Part shown: positions 1 to 5,496 of the stretch, in pieces | Position numbering within the stretch: the first letter of the stretch is position 1 | Layout: each line of letters begins with the position of its first letter | Assembly (NCBI GenBank): GCA_025964405.1 | Contig: JAOPYW010000261.1 | Coordinates: forward strand, 1-5,679 | Length of the DNA: 5,679 bases | Direction of reading: 5' to 3' | Source of the DNA: Thermoleophilia bacterium | GTDB taxonomy: Bacteria; Actinomycetota; Thermoleophilia; Gaiellales; SKUG01 | Translations under genes and position numbers: made by a program | Notes under the pieces: model-generated | The model's database searches: none | The model's input: only the letters and a program-made list of their open reading frames with translations | What the model was told of the DNA's origin: nothing

Positions 1-743
1 ACAACCCGGGCTCGATCACGTCGGGCTCGTCGGGCGTGATGGCTGCGCAGAACCCGACCGACACCCAGTTCGCCAAGGCACGCACCGAAGCGGCGTCGAC
101 CACCGTGGAGTCGTTCTCGGCCGAGAAGGCGAAGCTCGAGAAGATGAAGCAGGAGGCGGAGGAGCAGCTCGGCGGCAAGGTCGACGTGCGCACCGATTCG
201 CGCGGCATCGTCGTCTCGATCGCCGGCGATGCGCTCTTCGATTCGGGCAGCGACCAGGTGAAGCCGGCTTCGGTCGCTACCTTGACCAAGCTTGCCGTGG
301 AGCTCAAGCGATTCGGCCGCCAGGTCGAGATCCAGGGCCATACCGATGGCGCGCCGATCGCGACGCCTCGGTTCCCGAACAACTACTTCCTGAGCATCAT
401 GCGCGCCTACAACGTGCGGCAGATCATGGTGGGAGCCGGTCTTCCGGGAGCGAGCGCAACGTCACTGGGTCGCGCCAACTACGACCCGATCATCGTTCCG
501 AAGGTCGCTACGGCCGATGTGCCGAAGAACCGTCGCGTCGAGATCCACGTGCTCGCGCCGGGCACCAGCGACGCCGGGCTGCTCGACGAACAGGGCACGG
601 CACTGGCGCCGAAGGGCCCTGACGCGTCGGCGGCCGAGCCGGTCGACATCCGCCCCAAGGTGCAGGTCGCACCACCCAAGTTGCCCGCCCCTGCACCATC
701 AGCGGCCGCAGGACTCACCGACCCGATCGTGGATGCGTCATGA
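1..743 (+). CDS. motB: Flagellar motor stator protein MotB, 5' partial (OmpA-like peptidoglycan-binding part)
   Basis: MotB is the stator subunit that anchors the proton- or sodium-driven MotA/MotB channel to peptidoglycan. The frame is open from base 3 to the TGA at 741-743. The GTG/ATG at 36-41 is probably internal, because the upstream codons read in frame as NPGSITSGSSGV, typical of the linker after the MotB transmembrane helix. The N-terminal helix with the ion-binding aspartate lies before the window. A charged, possibly coiled-coil stretch spans about 110-170. An OmpA-like domain follows (about 200-550). It contains HTDG (from 339), the asparagine/LS/RA/NV pattern of the peptidoglycan-binding loop (about 378-416) and NRRVEI near 525-545. 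HTD and the RA arginine match the family's diaminopimelate-contact positions. About 60 Pro/Ala-rich residues extend past the domain. motA is expected just upstream but is not seen. Family assignment is secure. Confidence 0.95.
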   Translation, partial: NPGSITSGSSGVMAAQNPTDTQFAKARTEAASTTVESFSAEKAKLEKMKQEAEEQLGGKVDVRTDSRGIVVSIAGDALFDSGSDQVKPASVATLTKLAVELKRFGRQVEIQGHTDGAPIATPRFPNNYFLSIMRAYNVRQIMVGAGLPGASATSLGRANYDPIIVPKVATADVPKNRRVEIHVLAPGTSDAGLLDEQGTALAPKGPDASAAEPVDIRPKVQVAPPKLPAPAPSAAAGLTDPIVDAS

Positions 744-795
744 CGCGACCACCCTCGATCACCCGCCCGTTCACCCCACACCGCACCGCACACGC

Positions 796-823
796 TCAAG
801 CAGCGGACCTCGTCTGCCGAATC
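796..823 (+). promoter_or_regulatory. Candidate sigma-28-like (FliA/SigD-type) promoter before fliL
   Basis: TCAAG at 796-800 is followed after 15 bases by GCCGAATC at 816-823. The flagellar sigma-28 consensus known from enteric bacteria is TAAA, about 15 bases, then GCCGATAA, so the -10 half matches well and the -35 half partly. Transcription would begin near 829-831, just at the fliL Shine-Dalgarno sequence. The same two pentamers with the same spacing occur before fliO. TCAAG also occurs often inside genes here, as part of Lys codons, so chance is a real alternative. Confidence 0.3.
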
Positions 824-830
824 GTCCGCC

Positions 831-836
831 AGGAGA
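831..836 (+). promoter_or_regulatory. Shine-Dalgarno sequence of fliL
   Basis: AGGAGA lies 7 bases before the ATG at 844. It decides the fliL start, because the frame stays open far upstream (to about 517, inside motB) with no comparable site there. Confidence 0.85.
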
Positions 837-843
837 ACCCAGC

Positions 844-1383
844 ATGAAATCCAAGCTTCCCGTCATCATCGCCGTCGTCGTCGTCGCTGCAGGTGCAGGC
901 CTGTACCTGAGCGGCATGATCGGTGGCAAGGCCGAAGGTCCCCTGAAGAAGCACGCCGTGGCTCCGGTCACGATGGCCGCGCCCTTCACGGTGAACACGA
1001 CCGACACCGACGCCCAGCACTTCGCCGTGTTCAACGTGGCACTCAAGCTCGCGCCGATGGACGAGGCGCACTGGGCCAACTGGTCGGGTGCCAACGCAGG
1101 CGGCCACGGCGGCGGGGGCGAGGCCCCTGGCCCGATCGAACTCGCCTCGTACGCCAAGTACCGCTCCGCGATCGTCGAGGTGGCGAGTGGCATGAGCATG
1201 GACACGCTCTCGACACAGGCCGGCAAGGAGTCGCTCAAGAAGCAGCTGCTCGACCGCTTCGCCGAGATCGCGGAGGTCGACGAGGCCGAGGCCAAGTCGA
1301 GCCCCGAGGATCCCGCCACGATCGGCATCGAGCCGCCGTACCACGTCGACGAAGTGTTCTTCACCGACTTCGCACTGCAGTAG
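844..1383 (+). CDS. fliL: Flagellar basal body-associated protein FliL
   Basis: FliL is a single-pass inner-membrane protein that surrounds or stabilises the MotA/MotB stators. The product is 179 residues, close to the usual 140-190. Residues about 5-24 form one hydrophobic helix after a short MKSK cytoplasmic start, and the rest is extracytoplasmic. Family hallmarks are the helix-forming segment TQAGKESLKKQLLDRF (about 124-139) and the ending VDEVFFTDFALQ (168-179), which resembles the classical VYFTEFVxQ terminus. A Gly-rich insert with GGHGGGG (86-92) sits between predicted strands. Other FliL proteins usually have a short loop there. The gene lies 100 bases after motB, which fits a shared role in the stator. 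The ATG at 844 is chosen for its Shine-Dalgarno sequence and because the membrane helix follows at once. No C-terminal truncation is seen. Confidence 0.92.
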   Translation: MKSKLPVIIAVVVVAAGAGLYLSGMIGGKAEGPLKKHAVAPVTMAAPFTVNTTDTDAQHFAVFNVALKLAPMDEAHWANWSGANAGGHGGGGEAPGPIELASYAKYRSAIVEVASGMSMDTLSTQAGKESLKKQLLDRFAEIAEVDEAEAKSSPEDPATIGIEPPYHVDEVFFTDFALQ

Positions 1384-1429
1384 CCACCCCTTCGCCTGAC
1401 CCGCCACCACGTTACGAGACGGATCGACC

Positions 1430-2350
1430 ATGAGCGAGAACACCGTAGTCACAGAGCTGCTCGAGACCGCGCTGCAGCAGGCGGCCGACGTCGCGCGCAC
1501 TCGCCTCGAGCGGGATGTGCAGGTCGTCGCTGCCCAGGTGACCGGGTCGACCGCCATCCTGCGCTTCGACCTGTCGTTCGGCACGGTCGGGCGACTGGCC
1601 TGGTTCGTCTCCAACGAGGATGCGACGGGGTTCTCCGACCTGCTCATCGGCGGTGCGGGCGACCGCGGCGCCGTACTCACCGAGATGCACCTCGACGCGT
1701 TGACCGCGGCCTTCAGCGACATGCTCGAGCGCGCCGTGAACGGCATCGGTGCCGGGCTCGACGCTCCGCTCGAACAGGGTGAACTCGACCTCGGCATGGA
1801 GCCGGAGCTGCCGGCCCTCGAGCCGGGCGGCGCCAGCGTCACGCTCGCCCTCGAGATCGCCGACTTCGGCAGCTTCACGGTCATCCAGCACGCGAACGCC
1901 GCGCTGGCCGCCCACCTCGAACGCCATGCCGTGCCGGCCTACGCACGCGCACAGGCGCCCGCCGCAGCCCCGGAGGGGGAGGTCGTCGCCGACGCCCCCG
2001 TCGCGACCGCAGCTCCTGCCGCGCAGGCCGCCGACAACGTCGTGTCACTGCCGAACGTCGTGCAGCCCGCCCAGGCACCCGGGCGCTCGACCGGCGACCT
2101 CGACATGCTCATGAACGTGCCGTTGCCGCTCACGGTGGAGCTGGGCAACACGCAGCGAACGATTCGCGAACTCGTCGAGTTCACCGTGGGATCGATCATC
2201 GAACTCGGCAAGCTCGCCGGTGACCCGCTCGACATCAAGGTCAACGATCGCGTGATCGCCCGCGGCGAGGTCGTCGTCATCGACGAGGAGTTCGGCATCC
2301 GCATCACCGAGATCATGTCGGCGGAGGATCGCCTGCGCGGCCTCGGCTGA
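1430..2350 (+). CDS. fliN: Flagellar motor switch protein, FliN/FliY type (degenerate CheC-like domain plus FliN domain)
   Basis: This is a rotor C-ring protein controlling torque and direction; 306 residues, against about 80-140 for plain FliN and about 380 for Bacillus FliY. Residues about 223-300 are a clear FliN (SpoA) domain: LDMLMNVPLPLTVELG, then TIRELVEF, GSIIEL, KLAGDPLDI, VNDRVIARGEVVVIDEEFGI and ITEIMS. Residues about 20-165 resemble the CheC/FliY/FliM middle fold, with DLLIGGAGDRG (70-80) matching the GGxG turn and a following helix. Where CheC and FliY carry the phosphatase residues ExxN, this protein reads AAFS (A93, S96), so catalysis there is unlikely. An Ala/Pro-rich linker (about 168-222) joins the halves. 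No N-terminal EIDALL-type CheY-binding motif is seen, which argues against FliM. Translation would start at ATG 1430, with only a weak GGA at 1421-1423. No fliM lies between fliL and this gene. Confidence 0.88.
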   Translation: MSENTVVTELLETALQQAADVARTRLERDVQVVAAQVTGSTAILRFDLSFGTVGRLAWFVSNEDATGFSDLLIGGAGDRGAVLTEMHLDALTAAFSDMLERAVNGIGAGLDAPLEQGELDLGMEPELPALEPGGASVTLALEIADFGSFTVIQHANAALAAHLERHAVPAYARAQAPAAAPEGEVVADAPVATAAPAAQAADNVVSLPNVVQPAQAPGRSTGDLDMLMNVPLPLTVELGNTQRTIRELVEFTVGSIIELGKLAGDPLDIKVNDRVIARGEVVVIDEEFGIRITEIMSAEDRLRGLG

Positions 2351-2387
2351 CGCACCGCTCCCCGAAACAGCTGCGCGAACCCATGCA

Positions 2388-2412
2388 CATCGCCCATGAG
2401 GCGATGCTTTTT
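2388..2412 (+). terminator. Candidate Rho-independent terminator after fliN
   Basis: CATCGCC (2388-2394) and GGCGATG (2400-2406) form a perfect 7-bp stem with a 5-base loop. One C separates it from TTTTT (2408-2412). A run of five T is rare in this GC-rich window and its position right after a stem is typical of intrinsic terminators. It lies 37 bases after the fliN stop and would separate, at least partly, motB-fliL-fliN from fliO onward. The short U tract means it could be leaky. Confidence 0.6.
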
Positions 2413-2440
2413 GCAATGTCTCTGCTGTGATGTGAACGGT

Positions 2441-2468
2441 TCAAGGCGCTTGTCGACGTCGCCGACCT
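2441..2468 (+). promoter_or_regulatory. Candidate sigma-28-like promoter before fliO
   Basis: TCAAG at 2441-2445, 15 bases, then GCCGACCT at 2461-2468. The halves and spacing repeat those found before fliL. Transcription about 7 bases downstream would start at or next to the fliO GTG at 2476, giving a leaderless message, which fits the absence of a Shine-Dalgarno sequence. It sits just after the candidate terminator, where a new promoter would be expected. The last three bases of the -10 box do not match the enteric consensus. Confidence 0.35.
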
Positions 2469-2475
2469 CGGCTGT

Positions 2476-3252
2476 GTGAAGCCTGTTCCCTTCCTGTTCG
2501 CGGCCCTCGCCGCACTCGTGCTCCTCGTCGGAGCGCCCCTCACCGCGCAGGCCGCGGAAGGCGCCTCGACGACCGCTGCGAAGCCCGCGGCCACCGCGAA
2601 GGCAGCCGCTGCCGTTGATCCCACCAAGGGCATGACGAAGGCCGAGACGGCGAACTACCTCGCGTCCCACGCCGACGAGGCCGCCAACGCGGCCAACGCC
2701 AAGGATGCCGCCCGTCGCGCCAAGGGGAGTGCGTTCGAGCGCGAGTCGCTCGACCAGAAGGCCTTCACGACCAAGACCACCGCCAAGAAGCCGTCGAGCG
2801 GCGGCGGTTCGATCGCCCGCATGCTCTTCGGCCTGCTCGTCGTCGGCGGCCTCATCTTCGCCATCCACTACCTGCTCAAGCGCTGGGGCAAGTCGCGTGC
2901 CAACGCCGGCGGCGGCACGGCCGGCGTCATCGACGTCGTCGCCACGACGCAGCTCGCCCAGGGACGCGCCGTGCACCTCATCCGCGTCGGCAACGAGGTC
3001 GTGCTGGTGGGCGCCACCGAGCACTCGATCACCCGCCTCGGCGAGGTCGACCAGCGAACGCTCGGCCTGGCCGGCGTCGGCACGCCGGAGACCGGAAGCT
3101 TCACCTCGCTCCTGCAGGGCGCGATCGAGGTCGGACCGGCCAGCGCGCCGCTCCCGCTCGCCCAGATCACCTCGGGCAGCGGCGGACCATCGGTCAAGCC
3201 GACCTTCGTCGGACGCTTCGTCGAGAACCTCAAGCTGAACACGGCGAGGTAG
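2476..3252 (+). CDS. fliO: Flagellar biosynthesis protein FliO, with signal peptide and extracytoplasmic N-terminal region
   Basis: FliO is the membrane chaperone that helps assemble the FliP ring of the flagellar export gate. The product is 258 residues, longer than the roughly 120-residue enteric FliO. Residues 1-26 look like a signal peptide (MKPVPF, a hydrophobic core, then AQA before AEG). Residues about 27-112 are Ala- and charge-rich, likely helical and outside the membrane. A membrane helix spans about 113-135 (MLFGLLVVGGLIFAIHYLL), followed by Lys/Arg residues. The cytoplasmic FliO domain (about 148-195) has the family pattern VIDVVATTQLAQGRAVHLIR, VGNEVVLVGATEHSITRLGEV. A low-complexity tail ends in FVGRFVENLK. 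The GTG at 2476 is the only plausible start: an in-frame stop lies at 2428-2430, no ATG or other GTG/TTG lies between, and the signal peptide begins here. No Shine-Dalgarno sequence is visible. Position directly before fliP supports the call. Confidence 0.88.
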   Translation: MKPVPFLFAALAALVLLVGAPLTAQAAEGASTTAAKPAATAKAAAAVDPTKGMTKAETANYLASHADEAANAANAKDAARRAKGSAFERESLDQKAFTTKTTAKKPSSGGGSIARMLFGLLVVGGLIFAIHYLLKRWGKSRANAGGGTAGVIDVVATTQLAQGRAVHLIRVGNEVVLVGATEHSITRLGEVDQRTLGLAGVGTPETGSFTSLLQGAIEVGPASAPLPLAQITSGSGGPSVKPTFVGRFVENLKLNTAR

Positions 3253-3349
3253 CCCCACCGCTGCACCACACACGCACCGACACCGCGCAGGGCGCGCGCT
3301 CAACTCGACAGGATGTCGGGGAGCACGCACCGGATCACACCGCGCACAC

Positions 3350-3386
3350 GGCCAGGGATGGCACCCCACACGCATATCCCATGGCC
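3350..3386 (+). promoter_or_regulatory. Stem-loop enclosing the fliP start codon
   Basis: GGCCAGGGAT (3350-3359) pairs with ATCCC (3376-3380) and TGGCC (3382-3386), giving 10 base pairs with one bulged A at 3381 and a 16-base loop. The bulged A is the first base of the fliP ATG, and the only SD-like purine run nearby (AGGGA, 3354-3358) lies in the opposite arm. If it folds, the stem would hide the start codon. The pairing is directly visible; any regulatory role is inference. Confidence 0.4.
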
Positions 3387-4217
3387 CTGACCTTCTCCCG
3401 ACATATCGCAGCCCGCTTCGCAGCCATCGCGCTGCTGGTGCTGGTGCTCGTCGCCGCCTTCGCCGCGACCGACGCGTCGGCCGTAACGGTGCCCGCCTCA
3501 CCGACGAAGGCCGCTGCGCCGGCCTCGCCCAGCACAGGCGGCAAGAACATCGGCATCTCGATCGACACCGGCGCCGACGGAAGTGCCTCCTCGGCCATCC
3601 AGGTGCTCGTCGTGCTGACGATCCTGTCGATCGCACCGTCGATCCTCATCATGATGACGGGCTTCACCCGCATCCTCATCGTGCTCGGCTTCGTACGCAA
3701 CGCACTCGGCACGCCGACGATGCCGCCGAACCAGGTGCTGGTCGGCCTGTCGATGTTCCTGACGCTGTTCGTGATGTTCCCGGTGTTCCAGAACATCAAC
3801 AACACCGCCGTGAAGCCCTTCACCGACCACAAGATCACCCAGCAGCAGGCGATCGACAACGCGCAGAAGCCGCTCCGCAAGTTCATGTTCCAGCAGGTCG
3901 ACCAGGAGGACCTCGCCCTGTTCGTGAAGCTCGCCGACGTCGAGCGCCCCAAGACCCGCGCCGACGTGCCGACCTACGTGCTCATCCCGGCGTTCCTCAT
4001 CTCCGAGCTCAAGACGGCCTTCCAGATCGGCTTCCTCATCTTCGTGCCGTTCCTGATCATCGACATGATCGTGGCCAGCACGCTCATGAGCATGGGCATG
4101 ATCATGCTCCCGCCGGTGATGATCTCGCTTCCCTTCAAGATCCTGTTGTTCGTGCTCGTCGACGGGTGGGGTCTCACGATCCAGTCACTCGTGGCCAGCT
4201 TCGGAGGTAGTGGCTGA
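3381..4217 (+). CDS. fliP: Flagellar type III secretion export-gate protein FliP
   Basis: FliP forms the pentameric core of the flagellar type III export gate with FliQ and FliR. The product is 278 residues including a likely signal peptide (1-34: basic start with R7 and R12, core IALLVLVLVAAFAA, end DASA). A Pro/Ala-rich linker (about 35-68) leads to the conserved core. Membrane segments lie near 72-92, 115-136, 198-232 and 240-262. Both FliP family signatures are present: FTRILIVLGFVRNALGTP (95-112) followed by MPPNQVLVGLSMFLT (114-128), and then PAFLISELKTAFQIGFLIF (203-221), VPFLIIDMIV and GMIMLPPVMISLPFKI (239-254). The loop between them (about 137-197) is soluble and charged, as usual. 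ATG 3381 is chosen because the signal peptide begins here and no ATG, GTG or TTG lies in frame upstream back to fliO. No good Shine-Dalgarno sequence is seen. fliQ begins 2 bases after the stop. Confidence 0.97.
   Translation: MALTFSRHIAARFAAIALLVLVLVAAFAATDASAVTVPASPTKAAAPASPSTGGKNIGISIDTGADGSASSAIQVLVVLTILSIAPSILIMMTGFTRILIVLGFVRNALGTPTMPPNQVLVGLSMFLTLFVMFPVFQNINNTAVKPFTDHKITQQQAIDNAQKPLRKFMFQQVDQEDLALFVKLADVERPKTRADVPTYVLIPAFLISELKTAFQIGFLIFVPFLIIDMIVASTLMSMGMIMLPPVMISLPFKILLFVLVDGWGLTIQSLVASFGGSG
4203..4208 (+). promoter_or_regulatory. Shine-Dalgarno sequence of fliQ, inside the fliP end
   Basis: GGAGGT, a near-perfect anti-16S match, sits in the last codons of fliP, 11 bases before the ATG at 4220. 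The spacing is slightly long, but it supports 4220 over the later in-frame ATG at 4247, which has no such site. Confidence 0.7.
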
Positions 4218-4219
4218 TC

Positions 4220-4522
4220 ATGCTGGACCCGACCCTGTTCGCAACCATGAGTGACGGCGACGTCATGGGCATCGCCAACGACGCGATCTGGATCACCCTG
4301 CGCATCGCGGGCCCGATCCTCATCGTGGGCCTCGTCGTGGGCCTCGTCGTCTCGGTCTTCCAGGCCGTCACGCAGATCCAGGAGCAGACGCTCGTCTTCA
4401 TCCCGAAGATCATCGCCATCGTAGCCGTGCTCATCATCGCCGGCCCGTGGATGATGAACTCGATGCTCTCCTACACCGAGCAGCTCTTCGAGCAGATCCC
4501 GACCCTGGTCGCGAACCGCTGA
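4220..4522 (+). CDS. fliQ: Flagellar type III secretion export-gate protein FliQ
   Basis: FliQ packs around the FliP-FliR core as a two-helix hairpin and completes the export channel. The product is 100 residues, against the usual 85-91. Two membrane helices are clear (about 24-47 and 60-82), and the short conserved segment between them, VFQAVTQIQEQTLVFIPK (about 46-63), is diagnostic. The first nine residues (MLDPTLFAT) are extra relative to most FliQ proteins. The internal ATG at 4247 would give a 91-residue protein starting MSDGDVMGIA, closer to the family, but the GGAGGT at 4203-4208 favours 4220. The stop TGA shares its A with the ATG of fliR (TGATG), which suggests translational coupling. 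Confidence 0.95.
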   Translation: MLDPTLFATMSDGDVMGIANDAIWITLRIAGPILIVGLVVGLVVSVFQAVTQIQEQTLVFIPKIIAIVAVLIIAGPWMMNSMLSYTEQLFEQIPTLVANR

Positions 4523-5496
4523 TGGAGATTCCCCTCGACTGGGCGATCCCGCAGGTCATCACCTTCCTGCTGGTGGTGGGGCGACTCAGCGGGCTCTTCC
4601 TGATCGCCCCGGTGTTCTCCTCGCCGATGATTCCCGGCAAGCTCAAGATGATGATGCTGCTCATGCTCGCGCTGACGATCACCCCGATCGTCTCGGGCAC
4701 CGCGACCGCACCCATGCCGACCGGCATCGTGGAGCTGCTCCTGGCGATGGTGACGGAGGTGGTCATGGGCCTCGCGCTCGGCTTCTCCGTCGCGATCGTG
4801 TTCTCCGCCGTGCAGGTGGGGGCGTCGTTCATCGACACGTCGATCGGCTTCTCGATGGCCAACATCATCGATCCGCTCTCCAACACGCAGGCGACGGTGC
4901 TCGGATCGTTCTACTCGATCATGGCGACGCTCATCTTCCTGAGCATCAACGGCCTCCACTACATGCTGGCGGCGTTCAAGCAGTCGTACTCCGTCGTCGG
5001 CGTCGGACAGGTGCCCGACTTCGGGAGGATCCTCGACAACCTTTTCTTCACCTTCAAGCACCTGTTCGGCATGGGCTTCCAGATCGCGGCGCCGGTGCTC
5101 ATCACCCTGCTGCTCTGCGACGTGGTGCTCGGCATCGTGTCGCGCGTCGTGCCGCAGATGAACGTGTTCTTCGTCGGCGTGCCGCTCAAGATCGGCGTCG
5201 GCCTGCTCGCGATCATCATCGCGCTGCCCACGTTCTCGACCTTCCTCGGTGAGCGCGTCAGTGACGTCCTCGACGGTGCCGGCGTGATCACCGGCGCCGG
5301 GCGCGACGACGAGCAGCCGAAGGCGCCCAGCACGGCGAACACCGCTGCCAACCGCGCCGACGCGACCGGGCGCATCAACGCCGCGCTCGCCGCTGCGCGC
5401 ACGAAGGCACCGACGACCTCGAGTGACGACGCTGCCACCCCTGCGCCCGCAGCTCCCCAGACCGCCGAGGGGGTGAACGCGACCGATGGCAGGTGA
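4522..5496 (+). CDS. fliR: Flagellar type III secretion export-gate protein FliR with long C-terminal tail
   Basis: FliR is the single-copy subunit that closes the FliP5-FliQ4-FliR1 export gate. The product is 324 residues; the family is usually about 250-265. The core (1 to about 255) has several membrane helices and the expected features: an opening like LDWAIPQVITFLLVVGRLSG, APVFSSPMIPGKLKM (29-43), FSAVQVGASFIDTSIGFSMA (94-113) followed by NIIDPLS, and VSRVVPQMNVFFVGVPLKI (206-224). From about residue 258 a hydrophilic tail rich in Ala, Thr, Pro and Asp runs for about 67 residues to the stop. Its codon use looks like that of the other genes, so it does not look like a frameshift. ATG 4522 is chosen because it overlaps the fliQ stop and begins the conserved N-terminus. 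An earlier in-frame ATG at 4447 lies wholly inside fliQ and would add 25 hydrophilic residues unlike FliR. Confidence 0.96.
   Translation: MEIPLDWAIPQVITFLLVVGRLSGLFLIAPVFSSPMIPGKLKMMMLLMLALTITPIVSGTATAPMPTGIVELLLAMVTEVVMGLALGFSVAIVFSAVQVGASFIDTSIGFSMANIIDPLSNTQATVLGSFYSIMATLIFLSINGLHYMLAAFKQSYSVVGVGQVPDFGRILDNLFFTFKHLFGMGFQIAAPVLITLLLCDVVLGIVSRVVPQMNVFFVGVPLKIGVGLLAIIIALPTFSTFLGERVSDVLDGAGVITGAGRDDEQPKAPSTANTAANRADATGRINAALAAARTKAPTTSSDDAATPAPAAPQTAEGVNATDGR
5467..5473 (+). promoter_or_regulatory. Shine-Dalgarno sequence of flhB, inside the fliR end
   Basis: GAGGGGG lies 12 bases before the flhB ATG at 5486, within the last codons of fliR. The spacing is long, so this is a moderate call. 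Coupling with fliR through the 11-base overlap may also contribute. Confidence 0.45.

Noticed and set aside
36..41. GTG/ATG as the true motB start
   Set aside because: The frame is open to the window edge with MotB-like linker sequence upstream, and a MotB without its membrane helix would not work.
517..843. Upstream extension of fliL starting inside motB
   Set aside because: The extension overlaps motB in another frame and reads as Arg/Pro/Ser-rich noise. The AGGAGA and membrane helix fix the start at 844.
2351..2475. Cyclic-di-GMP riboswitch before fliO
   Set aside because: Such riboswitches often precede motility genes, but I find none of the conserved class I core segments here, only a short terminator-like hairpin.
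1939..3636. Long minus-strand open frame opposite fliN-fliO-fliP
   Set aside because: Its translation is Arg/Ala-rich low complexity with no recognisable domain. It is the mirror of GC-rich codon bias and lies opposite well-supported genes.
4447..4521. Earlier ATG for fliR
   Set aside because: It lies fully inside fliQ and would prepend a hydrophilic segment unlike FliR. The TGATG overlap at 4520-4524 is a better start.
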